NCBI GenBank assembly: GCA_029557835.1
Contig: JAKQHW010000067.1
Location: forward strand, 1 to 41,180
Direction: 5' to 3'
Origin: Microcaldota archaeon
GTDB taxonomy: Archaea > Micrarchaeota > Micrarchaeia > Anstonellales > Bilamarchaeaceae
Length of the DNA: 41,180 bases
How positions within the stretch are numbered: position 1 is the stretch's first letter; every line of letters begins with the position of its first letter. The position numbers and the translations under genes are program-made. The notes under the pieces were generated by a model, which did not search any database, had not been told where the DNA came from, and saw only the letters and a program-made list of their open reading frames with translations. Shown here piece after piece: positions 9,114 to 19,900 of the stretch.

Positions 9114-10534
9114 GACGGATGCCGTTCGCATTGCTGGCGTTGCTTTTCCTCATCCCAGCCTCTTTCAGCGACGGTCCGCTGTATATGACCGGATGCTGCC
9201 CTGATGAGGCCCTGGGGGCCGGGGCGGCCCCGGACCAGGTTATTGCTTATGCCTCCCAGCGGCTGGATGTCTGCAACCCGGACGGAACTGCAAGAATATC
9301 CTGCGTTGTTGAAGAGACCATGCATGGTGGAACAGGCTGTTGCCTCCCTTACGGAGGATTGGATACAGATGGAGATAGGATCGAATATGCGAGGGCGAAC
9401 CCAGGGGATTGCGGAACCTGGCCTTATGACCCGGTAATAACCCCTTGCACGGTTGAAAGGCCGGGCGGGGACATCATGCCCGGCTCTGAAACCCCTGCCC
9501 CGACCAGAACGCCCGGCCCGCCCCCGCCGGATTGGGTTCCCATTGCCCTGCTCGCCGCGCTAACCGGGCTTGGGGTGCTGATGATATTCTACCTATTGAG
9601 CTACCTCGTGGACGCGGAACACATGCGCGCAATGGCCACCAGCGAGATGTGGCAGGTGTTCATAACCGCGGTAATGATTGCGGGCTTTGTGGGGGCGGAC
9701 GCATTTGCAGGGGAGGTGGTGGCCCCGGCGTTCGGTGAGGCGTTCCTTCCCCCGGGCGAGGAGAGCATGAAGCACACCGAATACGCGGTAATATTCACGG
9801 AAGAGATGGCGGATTACCAGTGGGGCATGCTCAAGGATTTCACGAACAAGGTGGTGGTGCCGATGGGGAGCCTCTCCGCCCTGAACGGGAACTGCTGGCT
9901 TTTCGGGGTGGCGTTCTCGTTCTCAGGCTGCTCCAGCATAAACGTGCCGTTCTCCTCGGCATCGCTTGCGGCGCGGACGATGTCGGTCGCTGTGCTGGCG
10001 CTCAACTCGCAGCTTGTGCTGCTGAAGGTTGCGTCCGGCTTCTTCTTCCCGGTCCTGCTGCCGATAGGGCTGTTCCTCAGGACGTTCCACGTGACGAGGG
10101 GCACGGGCGGCTTCCTGATAGCATTTGCGATATCATTCTATTTCGTTTATCCGCTCGGGGTGCTCATAACCCAGGGGTTCTACGACAGCGTGGGGGTCGG
10201 GGAGCCGGAATTCCCGGATATAAACGCCGTGACTGCGGCTGAGAGCTGGGCAGTAGAAACAATGGTTTCCACGTTCGACGTGCCTGCGGAGTGCGACCCC
10301 TTCAAGACATATGATTATCCGGAGACGGATGAGTTTGAGGGATATGGGTATACGCAAAAGCAGATAAACAGGCTGCTCAAAGAGGAGTTGGTGGACCGGC
10401 TGCTGTACATATTCATGATCGGAGGGGTGTTCACGCCCGCGCTGAACGTGTTGATTGCGCTCTCGGTCATAAGGCCTCTTGCAAGAGTCTTCGGGACGGA
10501 AGTGGACGTTTCCGCCCTCGCGAGGATTTCATAG
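9110..10534 (+). CDS. Polytopic membrane protein with Cys-containing N-terminal ectodomain, paralog 4
   Basis: ATGA overlap; signal peptide, Pro-rich linker (TPAPTRTPGPPPPDW), core FPVLLPIGLFLRTFHVTRGTGGFLIAFAISFYFVYPLGV; C-terminus VFGTEVDVSALARIS. Confidence 0.8.
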   Translation: MRRMPFALLALLFLIPASFSDGPLYMTGCCPDEALGAGAAPDQVIAYASQRLDVCNPDGTARISCVVEETMHGGTGCCLPYGGLDTDGDRIEYARANPGDCGTWPYDPVITPCTVERPGGDIMPGSETPAPTRTPGPPPPDWVPIALLAALTGLGVLMIFYLLSYLVDAEHMRAMATSEMWQVFITAVMIAGFVGADAFAGEVVAPAFGEAFLPPGEESMKHTEYAVIFTEEMADYQWGMLKDFTNKVVVPMGSLSALNGNCWLFGVAFSFSGCSSINVPFSSASLAARTMSVAVLALNSQLVLLKVASGFFFPVLLPIGLFLRTFHVTRGTGGFLIAFAISFYFVYPLGVLITQGFYDSVGVGEPEFPDINAVTAAESWAVETMVSTFDVPAECDPFKTYDYPETDEFEGYGYTQKQINRLLKEELVDRLLYIFMIGGVFTPALNVLIALSVIRPLARVFGTEVDVSALARIS

Positions 10535-10542
10535 GTGTTTGG

Positions 10543-11670
10543 ATGGTTTGCCCTGACATAGGATGGGTGTATTCCCTTTCCCTGCTTTCGCTGGGGGTGA
10601 CTGCGATGGTGGTGGGGTTGGCCTATGCCCTGGGGCAGGTGCTGAACAATCCGCAGTTCAACGTGTGGGCGAAGACGGAGATATACCAGGTTTTCGTATC
10701 GTTCTTCATAGTGATTCTGGTGCTTTTCGTGCACGACTCGTTCTGCAGCTTCAGATATTCCGACCTGGCGGGGCTTGCCGGGGGAGGGCAGGAATATGCG
10801 CATCCGGAGATAGGGGCGGATGACAACATGATGGATTCCGCGGGCAAATACCTCGCCAACGTGGGCCATTTCATAAAAACCGAGATGAGGGCCGCGCGCG
10901 CACTCTACGGGGTTGCGGAGGAGGCCTCCAGGTATTCGCGCACCCCTTGCATGCCTGCCATAACATTCTGCCTTTACGGGACGAGCGGGTACAGCGTAAG
11001 GCCGTACCAGGGGCTCAGCAGCTGGGTACAGGTGCTAGGCACTTCCCTTTATACCGATACTGCGTCGTACCTGACCGTGCTGATACAGATGGCGCTTCTC
11101 GCATTCATTTCCGGAGGGGGGATAATGGCGTACCTTCCTTTTGCGATTATAATAAGGTCCCTCCCCATGATGAGGCAGTTCGGGGGAGGGCTGCTCGCCA
11201 TCTGCATAGCCCTGTTCATAATATATCCTGCGCTTCTGGTCGCGGAATCTCTTTTCTGGAATCCATACAATATGCTTGGGGATGCGGGCTGGGGGACGCT
11301 GGTGGACGCGGCGGACGGGATAAGCAGGGGATTCCAGTATGTGCCTCCGCTGGAAGCCGGGGGGGCGCTTGCGCTGGCGATGACGCTTGCGAGCGCTCTT
11401 TCGGTCGTAGACATCGCGGCAGCGATAGGGGTTGCCGCATCCGCTGGGATAGTGAGCCTCGCGGTGATGATACACGGGCTTACTGATGTTTGGACGCTGA
11501 GTGAACTGGAAAAGGCGGTGGGGATCAGCATGCAGGCGGCTTCGATATCCTTCCTTAGCGCCACTTTCCTGTTCTCATTGAACATAATCGCCATAGGCGC
11601 GTCTGCGAGGGAACTTGGGAGGCTTTTGGGCCAGGAGGTCGACCTGAGCAGGCTGATGCAGGTGATCTGA
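10543..11670 (+). CDS. Polytopic membrane protein, paralog 5
   Basis: GLAYALGQVLNNPQFNVWAKTEIYQVFVSFFI; core MAYLPFAIIIRSLPMMRQFGGGLLAICIALFIIYPALLV; C-terminus LLGQEVDLSRLMQVI. Confidence 0.8.
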   Translation: MVCPDIGWVYSLSLLSLGVTAMVVGLAYALGQVLNNPQFNVWAKTEIYQVFVSFFIVILVLFVHDSFCSFRYSDLAGLAGGGQEYAHPEIGADDNMMDSAGKYLANVGHFIKTEMRAARALYGVAEEASRYSRTPCMPAITFCLYGTSGYSVRPYQGLSSWVQVLGTSLYTDTASYLTVLIQMALLAFISGGGIMAYLPFAIIIRSLPMMRQFGGGLLAICIALFIIYPALLVAESLFWNPYNMLGDAGWGTLVDAADGISRGFQYVPPLEAGGALALAMTLASALSVVDIAAAIGVAASAGIVSLAVMIHGLTDVWTLSELEKAVGISMQAASISFLSATFLFSLNIIAIGASARELGRLLGQEVDLSRLMQVI

Positions 11671-12683
11671 TGGCCGGGGAGGATATTTTCAGCACGGTTT
11701 TCACCGGTTGGGGAGGGGGCGGTTTCTGGTTCGTGAACTCCCTCATGGCAATCCTGATAACCGCCATAATAATGGGCACCCTCTATGCGGTAGCGACCGC
11801 TTTCAATTTCGCTGGGCTAAAAAGGTATTCCGTATCCGAGTTCATGCAGCTTGCGGCCACCGCCATCATGGTCATATTCCTCGTATCCATGATAGATGGG
11901 GGGCAGCAGCTGTTCATACACACTTTTGGGAGCGGCACGATAACGTGCGGGGACAGGCAGGTTGCGGACCCGCTGGACGCCGCGATGTGCAGGGCCGGGG
12001 AGCGGCTGGAATATTTCAACAGCATGTTCTACAGCATAAAGGACAGCGACGAACTGTACGAGAAGGAACTCGAATACTACTCATCCCTGTCCATGATAGG
12101 GATAATGTTCTGGCAGGGCAACTGGAACGCTGATACGCACAAATACGTGGAAACCGCCCATGCGATAGAATACAAGATAGTTTCGCTGCTTATTTCGCTG
12201 AACAGCCAGATGTTCGTGCTCAAGTACATAAGCGAGAACATGCTGGCGTTCTTCCTTCCGTTGGGGATAGTGCTGAGGACGCTGCATTTCACACGGGGGA
12301 TAGGCGCTTTCTTCATAGCGCTGGCCATAAGCTTCTATTTCATATATCCAGGGATACTGTTCCTGCTTGACCAGTCGCATGTTACCGCGCCCCCATCCTC
12401 CATCCCACCCTCCACGATGAACAGGGAGAACTTGTGCAACATACCTGTGTTCACGGGATTCTCCTTGGGCTCCGTGGCGGTTAGCGGGCAGGGGACCAGG
12501 GCGGCTGCGGCGCTCTCGATAAGCAGCGGCAACCTCGCATCCTTCATATCGCAGACTTTCGTGCGGCTTTTATATGAGAACATGGTCGCGTTTGCGATAG
12601 CGGTGACGTTCATGAGGTACGGGGCCACGCTACTGGGCGGGGAAAGCGGAATTTTCCTGCAGATGATGGCTAGGTGGGTATGA
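11670..12683 (+). CDS. Polytopic membrane protein, paralog 6
   Basis: TGATG overlap; TLYAVATAFNFAGLKRYSVSEFMQLAATAIM; core FFLPLGIVLRTLHFTRGIGAFFIALAISFYFIYPGILFL; C-terminus LLGGESGIFLQMMARWV. Confidence 0.8.
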   Translation: MAGEDIFSTVFTGWGGGGFWFVNSLMAILITAIIMGTLYAVATAFNFAGLKRYSVSEFMQLAATAIMVIFLVSMIDGGQQLFIHTFGSGTITCGDRQVADPLDAAMCRAGERLEYFNSMFYSIKDSDELYEKELEYYSSLSMIGIMFWQGNWNADTHKYVETAHAIEYKIVSLLISLNSQMFVLKYISENMLAFFLPLGIVLRTLHFTRGIGAFFIALAISFYFIYPGILFLLDQSHVTAPPSSIPPSTMNRENLCNIPVFTGFSLGSVAVSGQGTRAAAALSISSGNLASFISQTFVRLLYENMVAFAIAVTFMRYGATLLGGESGIFLQMMARWV

Positions 12684-15600
12684 TGAGGGGGATTTTGATT
12701 GCGTTTGCCGGGATTGCCCTGCTTTTCATGGGGTGCGCCGCACCGCAGCCCGTGCTCTACAACTGCTGCAAATACGACAATGCGAGCGGCGATGGGACAT
12801 GCGTGACCGCGAACGGGACCGTGTATGAAACCAACTCCTGCAGCGTCTTGAACATGACCTGCGAGGTTGTTTCCGGGGAAAGCCACATGGCTTCCATGGT
12901 GGGGGGGAGGGAGATCCGTATTCCGATAGAAGTCACAGAAACCCTGCCTATCTGCCCCCGTTCCGAACTGCTCCAATGCAACAGCAGCTGCGTGGGGATG
13001 TTCTGCGGCTCGTTCGAGTTCGACCCCAGGCCGCCGATAGGCATGGATGTTGAGGATTTGGATAAGAAGAAGGATAAGAATCCGAAGGACGTGGACGCGT
13101 CGCAATACGGGGGGATGGACCGGGGCGGCGCAATGGGCCTGTATAAGGGAGAATGCAGGATTCTAGACATGGCGCCCGCTACGATACGGGCCGCAGGCAA
13201 CACCAACGGCGGCTTTGCACTCAACTCCTTCAGGTTCGGGGTGGGAAGCTCGTTTGCGGAATTCGACGAGGCGGTGATGTACTATCCGCTCACGGACTTC
13301 GGATGCGGCGCAAATCCATCCGGCACTAAGGACAGGTATGTTAATTACATGATCCCCAACCTCGGGCCCGGAGGGGCTGGGGAGCTTTGCAGGGAGGAGG
13401 GGATGTTCCTCAGCCCGTGGGGGGACGAGTACAAAAGGTACACGTGCACCCTTGACGAAACTATAAGGAGCTATTCGTACCAGGATTGCGCAATCAGGTG
13501 CTCGCTCCATTATTATGGGGATGTGCCTGCGGTGGACCCGTACGGGGCATATCCCACAGAGAGAAACGGCGTGATTGCGGGAAGCCCGTTCGCATACGGC
13601 GGGCCGGGCCAGGGGTATTCCATAAGGGAGGTTTCCGCAATACACTATAATTGGGAAAAGGAATTCAAGAGGTATGTGGGGTATAGGAGCTTCGGGGCCA
13701 TTGCGGACGAGTATCCTCTGGGATATAATTATTACGGGGCGGAATTTGAGAAAAACGCGTATCCAATGAGCGATTTCCGTGGGTATATAGACCAGATAAT
13801 AATTGCGAGAGGCAGGCCCGCGACAAGCGAAAAGGAGATCATGGACTACTACGGCGGGGAAGAAGCGGATTTGGTGATTGCCAAATGGATAGGCGCGGAC
13901 AGCAGCGACGATGTGATAGCGAACCTGATGACCGTGGAAAGGGACCCGCACATGCTCTACTCATACATGTTGTCACACCATTCCGTCTATGCGAAACAGT
14001 TCAGGGAAGGGCATTACGACGAGGAGGGGAGATGGGCGCCTGGCGCGGAGTTCGAATGCACCCTGGAAGGGATGGACTGCCTCTCCGGATACTGCAACAC
14101 ATGGGACTACAAGCGCGGGGCATGCATTACCACTGAGGGGGGGGAGGTGCAATGCGACTGCCATTATGACTATCTCCAAGCAACCGTCGTATGCGATGGG
14201 CGGCTGCCGTACGAGGCGAGGGCGTTCGACAATCCGGGGAAGAGGATCAATGTGAGCGCAACCCTCGGATCTATTGTCAAAACGGTGTCTGGGGGTGGAG
14301 TAAGGAGCATGCCTTCCAAAGGGAAGACGTTCAACTGGAATCCGGATGAGATGTACAGCGAACTGTTCGATAGATACGGCGGTAGTCCGGGGGACACCAA
14401 CCGGCAGATGCTCGTGATGCTGCTCGGAGGGGAGCAGACTCCGGATTTCAATGCCTTTGAATATAGAGAAGGCATTGATGACACAAGGCAAGCCCTCACC
14501 ATATGGCAGGTGCTGTCAAGGGAAAAATGGGCCGGGTGTTCGGAGTACCATGATTGCGGCAAATTTTACACCACGTTCGTCCAGGCATGCATGCCATCGT
14601 TCCCTGATGAGGCATATGCTGGGCATATGTTTGCAGTGTGTTACAGAGTACCAATAGGCGGCATAATCGGGCAAACCATCGATCCGGCTACAGGGCGAAT
14701 AACGAACCATACCGAAGGGTCTTCTATGCGAGGCATTTGTCACGCAGTCCTTTCTGACGAAGAACGGAGCACCGAATCCTACGGGGGCGTGGACAAGAAC
14801 GAAAAGACTAATTATGACCAGTTCTGCTATTCAAGGGACTCGGAGGGAGAATGCGTGGGGGTGGCCAACGCCGCACTGGTGATAATGAGCCGGTCCGTGA
14901 CCTATGAGGTGAACGGAGATGTGAGGGAAGGGCTTGCGTTCGGCAACTGCCTGCTGGAGAACGAAGAGCTGAAGATTAAGGAATACGGATACTGCGAGCA
15001 GTGCAGCTATCTGACCATGGCGAAGGAAACCGTTGTGCCGCTTCCCGAGGACAAGGCAAATCCGGGGTATGAGGGCAGGGAAAACAGGAAGGACAACAAG
15101 TATTGCCCGTCCCTGCTCGTTAAGAGCATAATCCCGCCAAGTCAAAAGGAATACCTGGTGCTCTCGTACGGTGGGCAGTTCGGGGAATGGGAATCGGGGG
15201 GGGTGCACCGCGCGGAGGAGAAGTTCGGGGAATACAGCGAATGCGAAATGCCGGACGGGAGCGAGGTGGGGAGGCAGGACGCGTGGCCGGACTATCTTCC
15301 CGATGCTTATTACCTAAAAACAAAATTGCAGGATTACATGCAGAGGAACGTGATGCCCATCCTGTTCGCGGACGATGAGGGGCTTTATCGGATTGAGACG
15401 AGCGATGGGAGGGACATGCTCAAGGTAGTTGTAGGGGGGGGCGGGAGCGTTGATGATGGCAAGACAACCCACCCTTACCTTGCAAATGTGGCTGAGAAGC
15501 GGGTTTCCCTGCTGGAGAAGGCGTTCAGGACCGGAGATGGCGGTTATGGGACGGTCGGCACGTATCTCGCGGATTCAGTGAGGAACCTCGGGGCGGGAAT

Positions 15601-16918
15601 AATAGTGGTTAGGAATCTGGAAGCCGGAGACATGGGGAGCTATGGGGGGAGCCCGGGATGGCGGAAGATAGATGCGTATCTGCACCTGAGGGGCAATGCC
15701 GTGGGCCTGCTCTGCCCCAATTGCATGGTCGCGGTTAGCGCCGGCTACGGGGCTGAGGGCGCTTCACACCTGACTAAGATGGCGCATGTTTCGCAGATGT
15801 TTGATTACAGGGACCCTGGCGGGGCGCCCCTCTGGGATGATTATTCCGCGAATCTCTCCTGCATCAATGGGGAGGCGGCTTGCAGCCCGATGCACAGCGA
15901 CATATTGGAGAAGGTGGATGTGATCGCCACCAAGTGGGAACTCGGCACGCACAACTCACACTGCGGCATTGATGATGAAAAAGAGAGGTTTGAGGCGATA
16001 CTTGCGGATGAAATGGAATTCGGGTCAAAGATGCTGAGGAGGTTCGGGAAACCGACTGTTGTCACGGACTTTTCCATAAGGAGGAACGCACCAGGGAGTT
16101 GCTGGGATGAGGGGAGCGCCACCAGGTTCATGTCCTTCCTCGGGGAGCGGGCGGATGACCTTGTTCGGAGCGGGCACATCGGCATCATTTACGGTGACTG
16201 GACTTATGCGCATTCAGGGTCCGCAGGGACCAAATACATAAGAACTGCGGAAAGCGGCGTTTCCGGGTACAGGAGCGAGTTCTTCGGAGGGACGCTTGCG
16301 GCCGCAAGGGGCTTCTCAGGTTTTGGGAAGCTCACGTCAATAGCAGAAGTGGTTGTGGCTGAGAATTGCGAATGCGTTCCTTGCTCGGCTGGTGACCCCG
16401 CGGAGATTTGCACGGGGAGGTTCGGTGGGACCGGCCCGGTATGCGACACTTCCCGCAGCGGCACCGTTATGGTGAAGTGGCCGGAAACCTGCATAACGGA
16501 AAACGTGTGCATGCCTCCCGGTGAGATGTCCACGTATAGGATGGTCTGCGACTTTGAGATTGGCGGGGAGAAGACAACGATAAGCATTGATGGCGCTGAA
16601 GTGGAGGCGAACCCCGGGCTGTACAAGCAGATGATTGCATCCCTCGGGGAAAGTTCGCAGCTGCCCTGTTTCTCGGGCAAGAGCTACAGGAGGCAGGAGA
16701 TTGCCATGTTCACTTCCTACCCGATATTGTACCGGGATGATGGAAACCTCAGCTACAGCTGCAACCCGCTCTCGATTGCCCAAGGCGAGCTGTGCGGCCC
16801 GGTTCCGCAGCTTGATTTAGGGAAGATGGAGTGCCGCCTCCAAACGAAATTCGCGGACGGTGTGCCTGGAGGGGTGCCGGAGCCGGGTGGGGGGCCATTC
16901 CCTTTCGGGACAGGATAG
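12680..16918 (+). CDS. Giant Cys-rich predicted lipoprotein, possible hydrolase-like domain in C-terminal half
   Basis: MMRGILIAFAGIALLFMGCAA lipobox-like signal; many paired Cys; ATG overlaps stop of paralog 6. The ORF track starts at GTG 12674. Confidence 0.75.
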   Translation: MMRGILIAFAGIALLFMGCAAPQPVLYNCCKYDNASGDGTCVTANGTVYETNSCSVLNMTCEVVSGESHMASMVGGREIRIPIEVTETLPICPRSELLQCNSSCVGMFCGSFEFDPRPPIGMDVEDLDKKKDKNPKDVDASQYGGMDRGGAMGLYKGECRILDMAPATIRAAGNTNGGFALNSFRFGVGSSFAEFDEAVMYYPLTDFGCGANPSGTKDRYVNYMIPNLGPGGAGELCREEGMFLSPWGDEYKRYTCTLDETIRSYSYQDCAIRCSLHYYGDVPAVDPYGAYPTERNGVIAGSPFAYGGPGQGYSIREVSAIHYNWEKEFKRYVGYRSFGAIADEYPLGYNYYGAEFEKNAYPMSDFRGYIDQIIIARGRPATSEKEIMDYYGGEEADLVIAKWIGADSSDDVIANLMTVERDPHMLYSYMLSHHSVYAKQFREGHYDEEGRWAPGAEFECTLEGMDCLSGYCNTWDYKRGACITTEGGEVQCDCHYDYLQATVVCDGRLPYEARAFDNPGKRINVSATLGSIVKTVSGGGVRSMPSKGKTFNWNPDEMYSELFDRYGGSPGDTNRQMLVMLLGGEQTPDFNAFEYREGIDDTRQALTIWQVLSREKWAGCSEYHDCGKFYTTFVQACMPSFPDEAYAGHMFAVCYRVPIGGIIGQTIDPATGRITNHTEGSSMRGICHAVLSDEERSTESYGGVDKNEKTNYDQFCYSRDSEGECVGVANAALVIMSRSVTYEVNGDVREGLAFGNCLLENEELKIKEYGYCEQCSYLTMAKETVVPLPEDKANPGYEGRENRKDNKYCPSLLVKSIIPPSQKEYLVLSYGGQFGEWESGGVHRAEEKFGEYSECEMPDGSEVGRQDAWPDYLPDAYYLKTKLQDYMQRNVMPILFADDEGLYRIETSDGRDMLKVVVGGGGSVDDGKTTHPYLANVAEKRVSLLEKAFRTGDGGYGTVGTYLADSVRNLGAGIIVVRNLEAGDMGSYGGSPGWRKIDAYLHLRGNAVGLLCPNCMVAVSAGYGAEGASHLTKMAHVSQMFDYRDPGGAPLWDDYSANLSCINGEAACSPMHSDILEKVDVIATKWELGTHNSHCGIDDEKERFEAILADEMEFGSKMLRRFGKPTVVTDFSIRRNAPGSCWDEGSATRFMSFLGERADDLVRSGHIGIIYGDWTYAHSGSAGTKYIRTAESGVSGYRSEFFGGTLAAARGFSGFGKLTSIAEVVVAENCECVPCSAGDPAEICTGRFGGTGPVCDTSRSGTVMVKWPETCITENVCMPPGEMSTYRMVCDFEIGGEKTTISIDGAEVEANPGLYKQMIASLGESSQLPCFSGKSYRRQEIAMFTSYPILYRDDGNLSYSCNPLSIAQGELCGPVPQLDLGKMECRLQTKFADGVPGGVPEPGGGPFPFGTG

Positions 16919-16951
16919 AATTTTTAAGGTGAGCATGTGGAAAATGGAGGC

Positions 16952-19900
16952 ATGAAGGCGGTGCTGCTCGCGGTCGCTGTGCTGTTCGCCGCAGCGTTCA
17001 CGCTCGGGCCGGACATCGGAGGGGGGATTGTGAGGCCTGAGGGCATCCCCACCGCCACCGGAATAAGCGGTCCGGATATAGGGATAATCGGGGGGTATCC
17101 CATGCTCTTTCCCAGCGGGGCGTGCCCATCCTGCAGCGTGTTCACCGACAGACCATTCATAGCGTCCTCCATAAATGAAGATGAGAAAACCATATACAGC
17201 AGCATGGGCGTGATAACCCCCTCAGGGGTTAGTCCGGTTGAGGATGCGACGCTCTTCGTCTATCTGGTGAAGCCGGACGGGACGGTTTCAAAAAGGTGCA
17301 GGGCATATACCAGCGATAAGGGGGAAATTTCATATTCGTACGGGAGCCTTTGCGACGATGGTTGCACGATAAAGGTGCTTTTCTGCTGCTCGGACCCGGT
17401 CGAGTTGGCTTGCGTGCTGTCCTCCTGCCTGGGGGAGCCGATAGGCTCCCATTTGGAGTTCCCTCCCTGCGACGGGTATGACGCCGGGGGCTGGCCAGAG
17501 AAGGCGGTTGTCGGGGGGCAGGCAATGCAGCTTTATCCCACTGTGGACGAGGTCTTCATCCCCCCGAGGCTCGTGCCCGAGGGGCTCGGGTTCACGTTCA
17601 CCCTCTGTTTCCCGGTTCTTGCGATATTCGGCCTGCTTGGCGCGGCGATGTACGCATCCGGAAGGGACCCGTTCGCGATGTTTTCATTCTATACCCCGAG
17701 GTTTACGCGCGGGGCGGAGAAGCCGATTGCGGGGAAAGGATATACGCTCCCCGGGTCCTCTTTGGGGATGCTCGCCACTAGAGTTGCTGATTTGGCAAAG
17801 GATGCTGGGGGAACCGCACAGCAATTTGTGGATATGATGAAGAAGAGCCCGCTGCTGGAAAAAACCTCCGGAAGGGTGGGCATGGCTGCGGGCAGCGGAA
17901 GGGGAAGCGCCGGCCAGGACCAGGGCATGACTGCCGGGGAGGCCCGTGCGATGGGGATGCCGGTTGTTGGGGGTTTTGGCTCTGGTGCGCCGCAAAGCGT
18001 TATGCGCGGAAGCGGAGACGCGGTTGGCGTAGGGGTCGGGACTGCATTCATGGCCCTGCTCGGCATATTCCTGCGCTTTTCGAACGCACCGTGGCTGACT
18101 GGGGGGCTGGCGACCGCGGTGAACGGCCTGGTTTCGGAATGGCAGGCAGAGCGGCTTGCGGGTTTTGCAGGAACCGCGGAAAAAATAATGGAGACCATGA
18201 AGCCCACGTTCAATCAACGGGGGGAACTGGTGCGGATAGAGTATACGGACCCTGAGACGGGCGAAAGGGTCACGATAAGCGGGAAGGAGAAATGCGCTGA
18301 ATTCGTACGGCTGAACCTGGTGGAGCCTACAATGGCGATGTATTCTGCGAATGCAGAAAAAGCAATAGGAATGATGGCTCAATTGAACGAGCTGACTGTT
18401 GCGCAGAGCCCGGTCCGGGGCTGCAGGGACATGCTGGCTGCTGAGAGCGGGCGGGAGGGGATTTCCGAAGAAGCCAAGGCGGCGCTGCGCATCATATCCG
18501 ACTCAAACGCTACGAACGCGCAGCGCAGAGATGCATTCGAAGCCCTGGCAGGCATGGACTGGAGCGGTAGGCCGGACGTCCTATTGAACGCGCTTGCCGC
18601 GGTTGGGGCCGGGATGAGCTATTCGCAGTTTTCACATTTCCTGCAGGGCAGCGAGGCTGCGATGGACGTTTTCAGGAACCTTGCGGCCGATGCCGCGGCA
18701 TTGAAGGGAAGCGGGGACGGGAACATGCTTGCGGCTATGTCTGCGGCGGCAGGAGTGCTCTCCATGCTGAACGCCGGGAGGCCGGAAGGCGTCTCGGATA
18801 CCCGCGGAATCGCGCAGGTGGTGGCCGCGATTAGGGAGGGCGTTGCGAACTGCGGGGGGGAATCTTTCGCATTCAGGGCAGGGACGGAAATAGTCGCGGC
18901 GAACATGGCTGGGATGGGGCTTTCCACGGCCGCGCTGGGCGTCGCGATTGATGTGAGCGGGCTCAACCTAACTAATGTGCCGCCCCAGGTGCGCGCGGAA
19001 ATAGAGAAGGCGCTGGAGGACGGAAGGGTCACCGTTGCGGAACTTGGGAACGAGGCGAGGGAGGCCATAGTGCAGATCGCAACGAGCCAGTTGGGGGATG
19101 GGGCCGCCCGCGGATTTAGCGAAGCGTTTGGCGATTATGACCAGCTGAGCAGGCAATCCTACGGCATCATGAGAAGGGAGATGGATGGTGTTTTTGAGCA
19201 GGCGAGGGAGGCCAGCGGGGTCTCTGGGGTGCTCGGGCCCGATGGGGAGCTTGCGGGCGAGAACAGGCCATATGGGCTGGACAGCGACAAGGCGCTCGCG
19301 CTGCTTGGGCAGAATAATATAGATGCGGGGATTGCCAGGGCGATGGTTGAATTCGGGCTCCTGGACGAGAGGCGGGAGTATGCCGGAAATCTTCTCGGAA
19401 TCGCCCGCATGCTCGAAGAACCGCGCCCGGAGGAGCGCATATCTGCAATGGCGGCCAACAACGAGTCCCGGGCATCGGGCATGGAGGCGCATGCTGCATC
19501 CATAGACAACGCGATGGCGATTCTTGGAAGCCCGCTTTCATCCGAAGCGAGCAGGGCTTGGGCAGAGAGATATCTTGGGTCAGAACTTCAAGGGGAATTC
19601 TATAGAGCACGGCAGACTCTTTCCAACCCAAATGCTTCGGAGGATGATTTGGCACGGGCAAGGAGGGCAATGGAACTCATAGGGAATGGGGATATTGCCG
19701 GGTATTCCCGGCTGGTCTTGGATGATTCAGAACGGATACGCGCTGAACAGCCGCGCCTGGATGCGGCAAGAGATTTGTTGACAAATCCAACCCAGGATAA
19801 CGCATTGGCATATTCCCAGAATGCAGGCCAAAGCACACCTGCCGACAGGTTGGCTCCGCTTCCGGAACAGGTGGTGGAGAGGCTCACTGGCGATACCCAG

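Noticed and set aside
13163-13951. 262 aa minus-strand ORF inside the giant lipoprotein gene
   Set aside because: Shadow ORF; no independent promoter or motif.
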